From Polytrichum commune (lineage: Eukaryota; Streptophyta; Polytrichopsida; Polytrichales; Polytrichaceae): a stretch of DNA of 64,000 bases. Positions 49,138 through 59,859 of the stretch are shown here, piece after piece. A model generated the notes under the pieces. That model saw only the letters and a list, made by a program, of their open reading frames with translations. It was not told where the DNA came from and ran no database searches. Both the position numbers and the translations under genes were made by a program. The stretch is taken from contig OX485804.1 of the NCBI GenBank assembly GCA_950295325.1, forward strand, positions 18,786,001-18,850,000. Direction: 5' to 3'. Position 1 is the first letter of the stretch; the number at the start of each line of letters is the position of its first letter.

Positions 49138-49225
49138 TCAAGTAAAGAGAAGATTTCACAGCGTGAATCGAACCGCCAACCACTCCATTCGGAAATGGGT
49201 ACCTCTCCACTATCACCCAGTAGTT
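49133..49225 (-). mobile_element. tRNA-derived SINE with poly(A) tail
   Basis: Read on the minus strand, it opens with TGATAGTGGAGAGG (A-box-like), has GGCGGTTCGATTCACGC about 40 bases on (a good B box, GGTTCGATTC), a short unrelated body and a run of nine A. That order is a pol III-transcribed tRNA-related SINE. It cannot be a working tRNA gene because no acceptor stem closes. I found no clean target duplication. Confidence 0.6.
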
Positions 49226-49365
49226 TAGGGTCATCTTGGACGCGGTAGTTAGCCTAGTAAGAGGGCTACATCAAATCTCATCTCCTCATGCTCTTGGTTC
49301 CCAAATTTTGAAGGGGTTTGGTGCGAAACCCTCACAAATAAAAGACATGTTGTTAGAACCTTGTA

Positions 49366-49976
49366 CAATCTACCCTCTATAAATGTTTACCCTCGGGAGT
49401 GGATCAAAGTTAACATTTATAGAGGTGTTAACAGTTAACAATTATAAAATTACTTTTTTGAGCAATATACAAATTTTAACATTTATAAATATAAGCAATT
49501 GTGAAGAGTCCTTGTGAGAGAATACCATTCATACAATTGCAAACCCAATCAAAACTTTATTCAATATCAAGTTTACAAATCATGGGTGAAGTATGAATCA
49601 ACGGTTCTTTGGTGAGATTCATCTGCATGCATAACTTGCAAATATTTCTCAATCTGAACCAACAAACCCACATACTTGGACACATCACATGAACGTGATT
49701 CCCTGTACCTTCTAATGGTACCAAAACTAGATTGCAAGTCACTATAAGATGGAATGGGTTCCACCTCACACTCCTCTCCCTCACAATCATCATATTATGG
49801 TTGTATTTCATTCGTTAACATTTATAGAGTCAAATTTACGAAGAAGGGAGTACCATTTTGTTAACAGTTAACACGTTTAACATTTATAGTGTGCAATATG
49901 TCCCAGGGAGTAGAAGGAAGTTAACATTTAGAGAGGGTTAACACTTATAGGTGTAACATTTATAGAGGGTGGACTG
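49366..49976 (-). mobile_element. Tigger/pogo-type deletion derivative keeping the transposase C-terminus, 611 bp
   Basis: CAATCTACCCTCTATAAATG at 49366 and, reversed, CAGTCCACCCTCTATAAATG ending at 49976 are the ends, with TA on both outer sides (49364-49365, 49977-49978). Several more TTAACATTTATAGAG words lie inside both ends. A minus-strand frame at 49764-49573 reads SSFGTIRRYRESRSCDV...VQIEKYLQVM...RTVDSYF, which resembles the C-terminal tail of Tigger-type transposases. This looks like an autonomous element that lost its middle. Confidence 0.8.
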
Positions 49977-49978
49977 TA

Positions 49979-50834
49979 TGGTCAGTTACGATCTTCTATA
50001 GTCAATTGGCATGGTGTATTGTGCACCGATAATGAAGGTGGTGCCACATCATCGACACGTAGTCGAGACGGGTTACATTAATGGACTTTGCAACATTGAA
50101 CCAAAATATCCCACGACAAGTGGTTCAATGTGATGCACATTGGAGAGAACAATGGTGCCACGTGATGCAAAGATTAAATACCTAGATCTTGTACATTGAA
50201 TGGCTTCACAAGACACCCTTGTTTGTAGGGTTAAATTGCATGTGGAACACGTTGCGTGCACACCACTTTTTTGAAAGCAATATTGATGTAGAATTGGATT
50301 TAGGCGACCCACACTAATTTTGGAGTGTGGATGTCTAGAACCTAGTGTGGCCCGCGGTGTTTGAAATAAAAGGTGGAATGTTACCATATCAATGCCGTGA
50401 CGTGGAACTCTATGTTGTAATTTTACAACTTTGAATGCAACTTGCAACCAAGTCTCATTGCATTTTTCCGACGCCTAGTCACCTTAATAACAAGCATATG
50501 GTGATTGACCTCATAATGCCACCTACTTCAAACATCCATAAAGTACGTATCTCAATTGGGACACACCAAATACACCGATTTTTTTGTTAACTAATTTAAT
50601 GTTGATTACATGATTTAGTGTGGTTCACATTTAGTTGATTGGTTATGGTACCACAAACAAAACCAACTCTCCAAAGGTACCCAATAGCATGGGAGCAAAG
50701 AGGCTCTTCGTCATGCTTGCTCTCTAAATAGGTTGGTAAATTTTCTTAATTGGACACCTTTATCTCATTGGTGTGTGATCAGGTGAGGATCAAAGAACAA
50801 ACACCATAAAGACATGTGTTTAAAGAGAGATTGG
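49979..50834. other. Spacer
   Basis: No gene seen. About 50770-50835 is the counterpart of the dispersed block at 32795. Confidence 0.4.
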
Positions 50835-50927
50835 TTTCCATGCTAAGAAGAAGAAGAAGAAGAGAAACTCCGGTCTACAAGGGGCCGGCGTGAATAAAGT
50901 GTCCGTTCGTAAAAATTTCCATGCTAA
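50835..50927 (-). mobile_element. 69-bp LINE or SINE 3' end with 12-bp target duplication
   Basis: TTTCCATGCTAA at 50835-50846 and 50916-50927 flanks a 69-base insert. On the minus strand it reads ACGAACGGACACTTTATTCA, the CCGG stem-loop, GAGTTTC and a (TTC)n tail in place of the TATC tail of its relatives. Confidence 0.85.
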
Positions 50928-51594
50928 TTTATGAACCATCCTATTTTCAACAGCAAACATGGTCCGGGGGGGGGGGACCCATATGGTTTATTAAAGAAAC
51001 GACATACACTTACATGTAATCTCGATAACCCATAAACAAAATGAAGAGAATCTAATTTTCTATCCAAATTTATCTAATGCTTTGTCGTAGATTTACTAGT
51101 AGAATTATCCATAAAGTATCTCAAAGAGGGACCAAATCGTGAGCTTGATCATGCTTTGAGTAACTCTTATGCTCAACGCAAAGACATGACATCCTAGACC
51201 AGTACCATGTCCATGGAAAGTTGGTGAAAGTTCTGAAGTTCGTTTCATAAAGCTTCAAATTTGGCTCCTTCTGAGCATTATTTCTCGATTTTCATTCGGG
51301 TTATGTTGGTTTGGCCAGGTTGGTTGTATTTTGGGTTCTTTTTGCAATTGGATTTTCAATTTGTGCCCTCCCCCCCCCCCAAAAAAAAAACTTGGCTCCT
51401 TCTTTGAAACCTATAACCATGGTACCCCAAGACCCGGGGAACTAAGGATGCACTTTCCCATTAAGATGACATTTGTGCTCTCCCATGCTTGATTGAACAT
51501 CATGTTTCTTTTTTGCACGACTCTGATGCAACACAAGTTTCGTTGTGTAAATCTAATCAATAAAATTTGGAGAACTGTCATGTAATACAAATTG
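50928..51594. other. Spacer with homopolymer tracts
   Basis: No gene seen. A run of about ten G lies at 50966, and a run of ten C followed by ten A at 51370-51390. About 51528-51585 matches the dispersed block at 33055. Confidence 0.4.
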
Positions 51595-52611
51595 TACAAC
51601 ACCCACATAGAAAAGAAAAAATAACGCTTGTACCTTGGTACCAGCATGGATGTGAGCCCGTTAACCTTATATTGATCATGGTGTTCCGAGATGCAATATA
51701 GGGTGTTTTACCTCCCTAGGAGGTGGGCTCTAATATTATATTAGCATGTCCAACTTTATTATGGCGGGGAGGTAGGTGTTTGTTTGTTATCTAGTTTTCT
51801 TTTATTTAGGACTAGGTATGTGAGGTCTTTGATGGCGTTTTGGTGTATATGTTTCATGAGGAGTTTGATGCTAGGTTTAGGGATTTTTAGTTGGGTTAAT
51901 TTATCGATGGAGTGTTCGTGTATGGCTCCTCTAACTCCAGCCGTGATAGTAATGATGGGGTTAGCTTGCCAACCATTGTTTTGTAGGGTGTTGATTGATG
52001 GGTCATATTTCGTGTGTTTTCGGGTGAGTGCTTGTTATGGGAATCTATCGTGGCAGTATGTAAATTCTATAAATTGGATTGTGCGTGTGGGGGAGGGTGG
52101 CATGGGTGTTTGTGTATGGTTAGGGGCACCAATTATGCATAGATTGTTTGGTCTTAGTTTAGCTTGGCATCTGCATGGTCTTTGTTGGCATGAGCATTTA
52201 ACAAGCCAATCGGGAATTGTTTGTTATGGTGTTGTATTGTTAAGTGTCCTTGCATTGGTTAGTGTGAAGAACCGGGTGTTTTTGTTGGCTTGGAGCGTCT
52301 GGGTAATAAGGTCAACTGCTTTGTCGTGCCTTGCAATTCTTAGTCCTTTTAGGTATGGGCGTTCACATGTTGACAGAAGATGGGGCCATGTGTCTCTGTC
52401 GTTTTTATGGCATAGGGTGCAGTTGGGGTTTTGGTGTGTGAGAAGCCAAAAAATGTTTTTCCTATGATTGCCCATATATTGAGCGTATCTTAATTTTAGC
52501 GTTTGGGTGATTTGTGCGTCGGTTACTATGTCGCTTTTCCAAAAGTGGTTAGAGAGTTTTTGATTTATTTGGTCATTTGATAGCCATATTTGGTCATACA
52601 ACACCCACATA
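51595..52611 (-). mobile_element. 5'-truncated LINE, 987 bp, with 15-bp target duplication
   Basis: TACAACACCCACATA at 51595-51609 and 52597-52611 brackets the insert. The minus strand encodes the C-terminal end of a LINE ORF2, including the CTLCHKNDRDTWPHLLSTC zinc motif (Cx2C...Hx4C), then a LKGLRIARHDKAVDL motif. The reading is broken by a frame change and ends with VLNKRKLDNKQ before TAA near 51765, followed by about 150 bases of 3' UTR. The open frame's first residues MWVLY come from the target duplication, not from the LINE. The same family occurs at 840-1205 and 59955-60198. Confidence 0.88.
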
Positions 52612-52749
52612 CATTAAAAGGTGGAAGGATTCCAATGGCATGATGTGAAACTCCGTTTTGCCATTTTTCTGCAGCTTCGTTCATTCGACTTGCTATCTCA
52701 CAATTTTGCATCCAAGTTTCATTCTAACTTTTTGACACCTATTTATACA

Positions 52750-53310
52750 AATTTTTATATTTAATGTCACTTACTATTCAAAGTTTCACAATGTTGTATC
52801 TTCTTGCTATTGATGTACACCCTAGCCTCCATAATGCCACTCCCTCTCTTATATCCCACAACCCTAGGGGAATGGATGCGCTCAGTATCGATCTCCCTCC
52901 TTGTTGTCACATTTCCCTCTCATATATCACAAATTTTGACACTAAAATATTCCACCAAAGAATTCAAACCACATACTTGCACACATCACATTGTCATCAT
53001 TATGATAATTGTCATTAACGCAATGCCAACTTTGTGTTATTCCTTAATGTCACATGCTACACTAGTTCCTCTATTATCATGCATCCATGTTAACACTGCA
53101 AACCTCCTCAACATCATGTGCACTTTGATTGCCACATGCATGATATTAGGGAGGTTAGAGTATAATTTATTACCAAGTAAAGTTGTTAATGCTCTATAAT
53201 GTCCAAACAACCAACATTTGTTGGCAAAATATGAGATTATAAATAGATTGAGTAATTGCAAAGAATAAGTGACACTAAAATACAATATATCGAGTGTAGT
53301 TATTGCTCCC
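52750..53310. mobile_element. MITE of the 48.15 kb family with a nested inverted-repeat insert
   Basis: The left end ATTTAATGTCACTTACTATT and the right end AATAAGTGACACTAAAATAC followed by GAGTGTAGTTATT are those of the family. It is about 340 bases longer than its relatives. The extra part begins near 52819 with CTAGCCTCCATAATG and ends near 53160 with the near-inverse ATTAGGGAGGTTAG, so a second small TIR element is nested inside. No coding capacity. Confidence 0.55.
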
Positions 53311-55166
53311 GGCCTAGCTTTCAGCCTCACCCTCATCATTTAGCATTCACCCACCGGGTCTTGGCCACGTGGAAGTAGGTGCAACTACAAGTTGTCGACA
53401 CATCAACTATTTCGATTCATTATTGACATGCCAATGGTGGCAAGATCTACATGTGTAAGGTACAAGCACCTCTCATGGACATCATTTTGAGCTCTACACA
53501 TGCCTTTATAACCCAACCCAAACAAACTATCCGAGATATTATTTGGACTAGCAATTACGTTATGAGCACAACGGCATTAACATCACGTGAATTGGAGCAC
53601 AATCAAATTTTTAAAGAAGTGTTTAGTAAAGTCATCAACCTCATTTGACCCTTCCTACTCAGAAAGTGGACAATATTGATCATTGACATTTTGTCTTCTT
53701 CGATCAATGAGCCGTGTTTTTAGTCCTTTGATTAATACGATCAATGTTCATTTTGAAGCACATAGTTGCCTATTTTGAGGGAAAGGTAGGGTGTTAGGGT
53801 TGGGGACTATGATGGAATTGGACGATTCTTTAGGCGCAGTACTTCACGGATTGAAGCGTTGCAAAAGCCAGGGTGGGCTTTACATTAGGGTTTGGGTTCA
53901 AGAAACGTGGGTTTCAAAACCCCTCAATGGACCTTATTTCCGAAGTCAAGTCTGGACCCAAGCTTGAAAGTTTGGTGGGATAGTAATCCCACATTAGAGC
54001 CACTTCAATTTTCATATTGTGGACCTGGGACCCTAGTGCAAAACTGCTTTGGTCCACATTTGATTATGGTGTTTGAATCAAGACATGAATTGGCTTGTCA
54101 GGTTGGTAATTGCAAATCGTGAAGATTGTCATTTTAAGTTTAAAAGTTGGTTTGAGATGCAAAAGGATTTAAAGAGGTTAAAACGAAAACTGTATTTATT
54201 TATGAGTGATCACACATACCCTCCTAACTTTGTTAACTATTGAACCTACAATGTTGTCTATGTCGAAGGGGGAAAGGGGGCACTCTTCTTTGAGAGTGGG
54301 AGCCATGTGCATGCATGGACGATTCATTGAAACCCCTATGTAGAAATGTTTCATGACCAAAATGAAAACTATCCATACAAATCAAAAGTGAAATAAGAGT
54401 CTCATGTATGTGTGTTAGAATTTCGAAATCCCAGAGGAAATTGCCTCCATTATATATACAAAAATATAGCAATTGAAAAAAGAAAAGCATGCTTTCTATA
54501 CATGCTTGTAAATCTCTTTGAATTGGCAAAGTCATTGAAGTATGACAGAGGGGATGACAAATATTGCTTCATGAACAAATGTGAACACATGTGAACTCTT
54601 GAGGGTTTTTGGAGTGTGAGGGAGTTCCTTGTATGGGGATTTAGATATTGGTGTGGGTGGTTACTTGGTAGATATTTTAATTTACAAGTATTGAGAAGCT
54701 TCTAGAGTCTAGTCATGTCATGTGTCATTACATTCCTTGGGAATGGGGCTAACTAATGTAATGAATGTGAAGAGTTTGTGGTGTGGTGAGTGTGCAAGGA
54801 AAAGGGTGTTATGTTGGAGTGGTTGGATGTGGTTGGATGTGGTTTTGATGAATTATGTATGATTCAAAAATACAGAGCTCAAAGTGAATATCTTGTTCAT
54901 TTTTGAAGTGAAAGATTCTCTTAATAGATTTTGACGTCTTAATTCAGCCCAGAACTGGTGTATTCCAACTCCCTACTTGTTCCAATTCCAATTGCAATCC
55001 CAAAGTACCATAGTACAACTACACCAAAAAATGACATCGCAAACTCCTTTCACCAATGACCAGTTTGGCTGGCAGAAATACATTACAGAGCACAACACAT
55101 TAAAAAATGTGGCCATGCCAGAGCGAGGAAGGGGTGGGGGGGGGGGGGGGGGGGGCGTATCAGTCA
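53311..55166. other. Spacer and 3' flank of the zinc-knuckle gene
   Basis: I see no gene. About 54085-54190 carries the GTTGGTAATTGCAAATCGTG phrase that also occurs at 11645 and 24485. A run of 20 G (55136-55155) stands 11 bases beyond the stop codon of the minus-strand gene and so is C-rich in its 3' UTR. Confidence 0.45.
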
Positions 55167-58100
55167 TCAATCATGTGACTGTTTCCTATGAGTGCCTGCT
55201 GATTTGGGTGTCCATCTGTCATCTTCAACCTGCTTGGTATAATGCCTCCTTTGCCGCTTTGAAGATCTTCCGGAGTCCTCATCATAATCGCGATGAGGGC
55301 TTCGGATTTTTCTACCAGATGACTCCAGATGCCGTGGGCTTGGCCTGTACTTACACGCAGGAGTCACATAAGGGTCCTGGCCTCCTCCATACCGTCCATT
55401 TGACTGACCATTATCAATTGGCCAAGGAGCTGGCCACGAGTGTCGCCTCTGCCAAACCACAGTTGTCACAAAATATTAACTTGAAGCCCTGTCTAATTTG
55501 TCAGAAAGTACATAGCGGGGCATTCGGCAAGAATAAAAATGCAAGATTGTCCAGCTCCATTTCTATAACTTGGGCAAGACAAATTAATCTTGTTTGATTG
55601 AGGGCATGATAGATGAGTGTAAAGGAATACTTAAATAAAAAAGACAAGGAAAGCGTACCTGATTCATTGTTGTACATTCCCTAGCAAAATGTCCCTCCTG
55701 TCCACAATTGAAGCATCCATTTCTATCACCTGGTCTATCCCCCCTGTCCAGGTCCTGCTTGGTACATCCCTGAAACCTCCCACCATCTTACACCTTCAGC
55801 ACAAAGTGTGGGATCAAGGGAAATAAAATGGACGGAGGCATTAGTACAGGACTCACCACTCCAGAGTGGCCCAATTCACCACATTGGTAGCAGGAAATGG
55901 GTGTTGGTGATGCATCCACAATCTCAACACAGCAAAGATGACCTGTCCGCTTGCAGATGTAGCATTGCACTTGCTGTACCATACACCTGACCATATTAGA
56001 TCAAGACATAAAACACTACAAAGAATCTCTTCAATATACAATCTAGAGCACGGTCTATATTCTACTTGGACCATTCTGCTATTTCTACACAATCCAACAC
56101 AAGTATTGCCAGATACTCACATACTAATCATATCTGGTTTATTAGAAAATGTGCAGCTTCAACACTGTACCCTAGCACTCATGAGTGTAGTAGCAGCTGA
56201 GATATACCTTGAAGTCCTGAGGAGCATAATCTCCAAAGCATGCAGATGCATCATGGCCTACTCTCCCACACAAAAGGCAAATTACACCACCAGCCCGATG
56301 TTTTGAGCGCTTGCTGGGACATGATTTTGCAAGGTGACCAAGCTTTCCACATTCATAGCACTCTGTTTTCTGCACCAACAAAATTCGGTAAATATTGATG
56401 CCCTGCTTCCTTCCGAGTTTATAAAGATGAATTCAGAGCTAAGACATTTCCTTGTTATCCCCTCCTAACAAAGGTGGACAACACTGACCACAAACCCAAC
56501 TTCCAAGTAGCAATCAGCACTGGATAGCAAACATGATGAACTAAGATAAACAAAGAACAAACTTGGACATTGTTTGGCAGCCACAAAGCCATGTCCTTTA
56601 TCTTTTAGTCTTATTTATGGTGTGTGAATATAACATGCCTGTGGACATTCATAGGCCTCATGACCGAAGTTGCTGCACACATAACAAGGCTTCTTCCGTG
56701 GCTGTGAAGTGCAATCAATCACTCGATGACCAACTTCACCACATTTGAAGCATGTCTCTTGCTGTAACTCCTCAGGTGGATCAAAGTACCGTGGACCTCG
56801 CTGCATCACAAGTAACATCCAGTTCAGTGGTACAACGATGGTAATTTATATACTGCTTCAGTGCAAGGCGTTTTGATTGCAAAACTTTGTTCCATGCATA
56901 ATTCTAATCTAATGAAAGAAATTAGGCACTTGATGCAAAAAAATGTTCTAGACTGATACAAGAGATAGTTTGCTCTTCTGACTCATATTTTAAAGCTTAC
57001 AAGTAGTTTCCGCATTGCAAGGCTTTCTTCAGCATCTAGAAGTTTCTCCTCTCCTGCATGATCTGGTCCAGCATTGTTGTCATCATTGTGTACAGGAGTT
57101 GCAGCTGCCTGCACTACCACCAAAAACATCCTTCAATAGTAGCTCATAGTGTGAAAACCCTATAGATTAGCTCAAGAACAATGCCCTACAGTGCCAGTGC
57201 ATCATATCAATTCTTGAAGCACAGCTTTAGATTGCATTGGAATGGAAGGATAATGAGAACCCCGATCTTGTAATACAACGTCAATGTAACTTTTTTACAC
57301 TCTGCAATCCGCATAGAGTTGACATACATTTGCAGATCCATGGGAGACCTCAATCACAGTGTAAAAAACCAGGATTCCAAAGCCCCAGAGCAGTGAGGTG
57401 ATTGGACCAAATTGCACCAGTGCAGTGTAGTGAACTGACTGCTTGCAGTACAATTCCGATCACTAACTGTTGAATTACAAGAGACCGAACCATGGCCTTC
57501 AGCTTGCATGGTAGGGACAAGTTGCCGCCACACTTAAGTGAATCGATTCGTGAAGGAAGTAACAGGTTTTAAGGCAGAGATGTGCACCTAAATTGCAGTA
57601 TAAAACATATGCCATCTGAGCGTTGTGTGATCAGCCATACGACTGAACTGGACCAAAATTTGATTTCGGTTACAATACATGTTCAATTCCCACATCTCTG
57701 TCTTAGATTCCATGCCTTTTTTAAATTTATGAAACGGTGTTCCGCTGGCGCAATAAGGAGCATCGTCATTCCCAGTGCACGTTGATGAAAGAGGGGAACT
57801 TCCATGAAATAGGTAGGCATTAGGTCTGTACGGAGGAAGAAATAATTGCTCTCTATAATGCTGTTCAAATTGCAACTTGCACAACAAATACTTTTAATAA
57901 AGTCCGCATTCCCGTATTAAAGAATATGCATCGTACATAAAACCTAAAAACCGCAGTCGTGACAATTCGGCTGTTTGCAACAAACACAAACACACACACA
58001 TACCTCCTCCTCCTCCAATCTCTTCTGTTTCTTCCATGACATGGGTACTAGGTAGGCATTCAGTATATGTATACGGAAGGAGAAATGATAGCTCTTCATA

Positions 58101-58654
58101 TTGCTGTTCAGATTGCAACTTGCAAGAGTATCATTTATGAAGGCCGCATGCATTTCCACATTGAAGAATGTGCATCGTAGATAAAACCTACAAACCCCAG
58201 TCATGACAATTCGGCTGTTTGCAATAAACATACGTACCTCCTCCTCATCCAATCTCTTTTTCTTCTGTTTCTTCTTCTTCTTCCTTCCCGTACTTGGCCG
58301 CACCACCTCCTCATCATCCCCCCCGTCATTCACAAATTCTCCCTCTTCAACCAGCCTCCTCTCCACACCCCGCCTTCCCGAGGGACTCGCCACTGGCTCC
58401 TGCTCATCTCCCTGTTTCCTACACTCAAGAGCTGACGCCCAGGTTCCATCTTCCCGCAGGATGAGCACCTCGTTGCTCCTCTCGGACGGAGCGGCAGCGG
58501 CAGCCTGCGTTCGACGCCTTCCCCGCTGCTGCGCTTTGGCGAGAATGTGCAGCGTGAGGTCCGCGGTGCCATGCTCACCATCTTCATTTCCCCCGCTGTC
58601 GTTATCCCCGCCGCTCGGAGGCGACGCCGAGAGCTCCCGCCCCTTCCTCGCCAT
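55167..58654 (-). CDS. CCHC zinc-knuckle protein, AIR1/ZCCHC7-like
   Basis: This is a multi-zinc-knuckle RNA-binding protein of the AIR1/AIR2-ZCCHC7 kind, whose yeast members belong to the nuclear TRAMP RNA-surveillance complex; a similar nuclear role is inferred. The exons are 58654-58238, 57108-57001, 56800-56639, 56369-56208, 55973-55857, 55769-55659 and 55448-55167. All junctions are phase 0, and the product is 452 residues. There are six canonical Cx2Cx4Hx4C knuckles (CFKCGEVGHRVIDC, CYVCSNFGHEAYEC, CYECGKLGHLAKSC, CLLCGRVGHDASAC, CYQCGELGHSGVGC formed across an intron, CFNCGQEGHFAREC) and one atypical (CYICKRTGHLCC). The N-terminus is acidic with a Lys-rich tract (nuclear signal) and the C-terminus is Arg/Ser-rich. 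Intron 3 starts GC, not GT, which only this phase satisfies. The ATG at 58654 has good context (GGGATGGCG). The frame is also open 39 bases further upstream, but only from a TTG. Confidence 0.93.
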
Positions 58655-58683
58655 CCCTGCCCCTCTCTTTCTCTCTATGAAAC

Positions 58684-58704
58684 TTATCGCCAAGCCTTCG
58701 CCAT
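58684..58704 (-). promoter_or_regulatory. Six-codon upstream ORF before the zinc-knuckle gene
   Basis: ATGGCGAAGGCTTGGCGATAA codes MAKAWR and ends 29 bases before the main ATG. Its ATG context (AGCTATGGCG) is good, so if the transcript begins upstream of 58704 it may lower translation of the main frame. The gene's transcription start is not known, so its inclusion in the mRNA is inference. Confidence 0.5.
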
Positions 58705-58737
58705 AGCTACCCTCCGTGCTTCACCTCCAAAACCCCC

Positions 58738-58746
58738 AAACCCTAA
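58738..58746. promoter_or_regulatory. Telo-box-like AAACCCTAA
   Basis: AAACCCTAA stands about 35 bases upstream of the upstream ORF. The telo-box is a known plant promoter element, often found near the start of genes for RNA and ribosome functions, which fits an RNA-binding protein. Promoter location is inferred. Confidence 0.45.
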
Positions 58747-58867
58747 TTCGCTCCATAAGGAAAGACGATGGGGGTAGCGGTTCTCCGAGGTTGGAAACTA
58801 ATATTGGACCGGTGGATGGGCCGGTATATTGTTGTTGGACCGGTACATAGGTGATGAATACATGGTA

Positions 58868-59790
58868 CTGCTCTCCCCCTTTAATATCACATGTTTGGTC
58901 GTGCAAGAAAGTGTCGTGTTATCTGAATGTCGTATTCTATATAATACGATGTTTTTATCTTAAATGTCGTACTATCAAAGTTTTTCAAGAAAATGATCTA
59001 ATTAATGTAAAATGTCATTTTGTATACACACTGAAGATGCACAAGTATGAAAGAATTGTTTTATCAAAGAAACATGTTCACAACATCATACAATATGGAG
59101 TTTAGAAATATAAATCCCATGATGATGTCTTCACCATATCACACACTACGAAAGCAAGAATCTCTTGTCTTTTGATGGTGTTTGTTGATGTTGGAAGTTG
59201 ACATCTTCTTCAATTTATCCCATAAAAGATTGCATGTTCGTCACATCTATATTTGAATACTCCAAAGGACGATTCACTGCAAAATTTGATAGTAATTGGG
59301 CATACTCACGGGCTTGAGGAAGCTGGAGTATTGGTGTTGGCCAGTCGTCCACATCGTTCCCCTCCATCGGCTCTTCATTCGAATCTAAACCTAGATGGGT
59401 TTCTCTACCCCATGTCAAATCCACCAACTTGCCCATGGTGTACTTTGCATCAACAAAGTCCTCTCCTGCCAATTGCACATATTCTTTAAATAGCATTTAT
59501 TCACCTCCAAGATTCAAAGAGCAAACGAGATTTGCCAATTCATTTGATGTTTTTTTCATTCTCACGTTCATCGTCCATGGCAAAATCAAGACTCCAATCC
59601 ACGAGTAAAATCTTGGACATCTCTCTCCACACTTGAGAGCACCACATAATAGCTTGCCTTACATTGGGCATTGTTTTTCTTCAAGTCCTAGAGAGCAGTA
59701 GAATAATCAAACTAAAAGGGAACCCACTCCAAAAGCTTCTTTTTATGTTGAACTTTGAATGTAGCAATTATTACCTAATCCAAGTGGCTA
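58868..59790 (-). mobile_element. Truncated Tigger/pogo-type copy next to the zinc-knuckle promoter
   Basis: The left end CTGCTCTCCCCCTTTAATAT at 58868, preceded by TA, is the pogo-type terminus also seen at the right end of the 60618-61383 element. From 58892 it aligns by eye along its length to 44620-45550, including the transposase C-terminal frame (minus, 59496-59215, LFKEYVQLAGEDFVDAKY). It stops near 59790 without a right end. It lies about 165 bases from the first possible ATG of the zinc-knuckle gene. Confidence 0.7.
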
Positions 59791-59859
59791 GCTAGGAACT
59801 AGTATGGTGTGTCACTATAGTGCCCATCCTCGAAAGGGGAGAGTAGTATTGCCCCAATG

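Noticed and set aside
49133-49225. Functional tRNA gene
   Set aside because: The B box is good, but no acceptor stem or anticodon arm forms, and a poly(A) tail follows.
51784-52467. 227-codon plus-strand frame
   Set aside because: It is the antisense of the LINE C-terminal coding region on the minus strand.
55167-58654. CCHC zinc knuckles as a sign of a retroelement gag gene
   Set aside because: There are seven knuckles spread over several exons with clean introns and no protease, polymerase or terminal repeats, which fits a host AIR/ZCCHC7-like gene.
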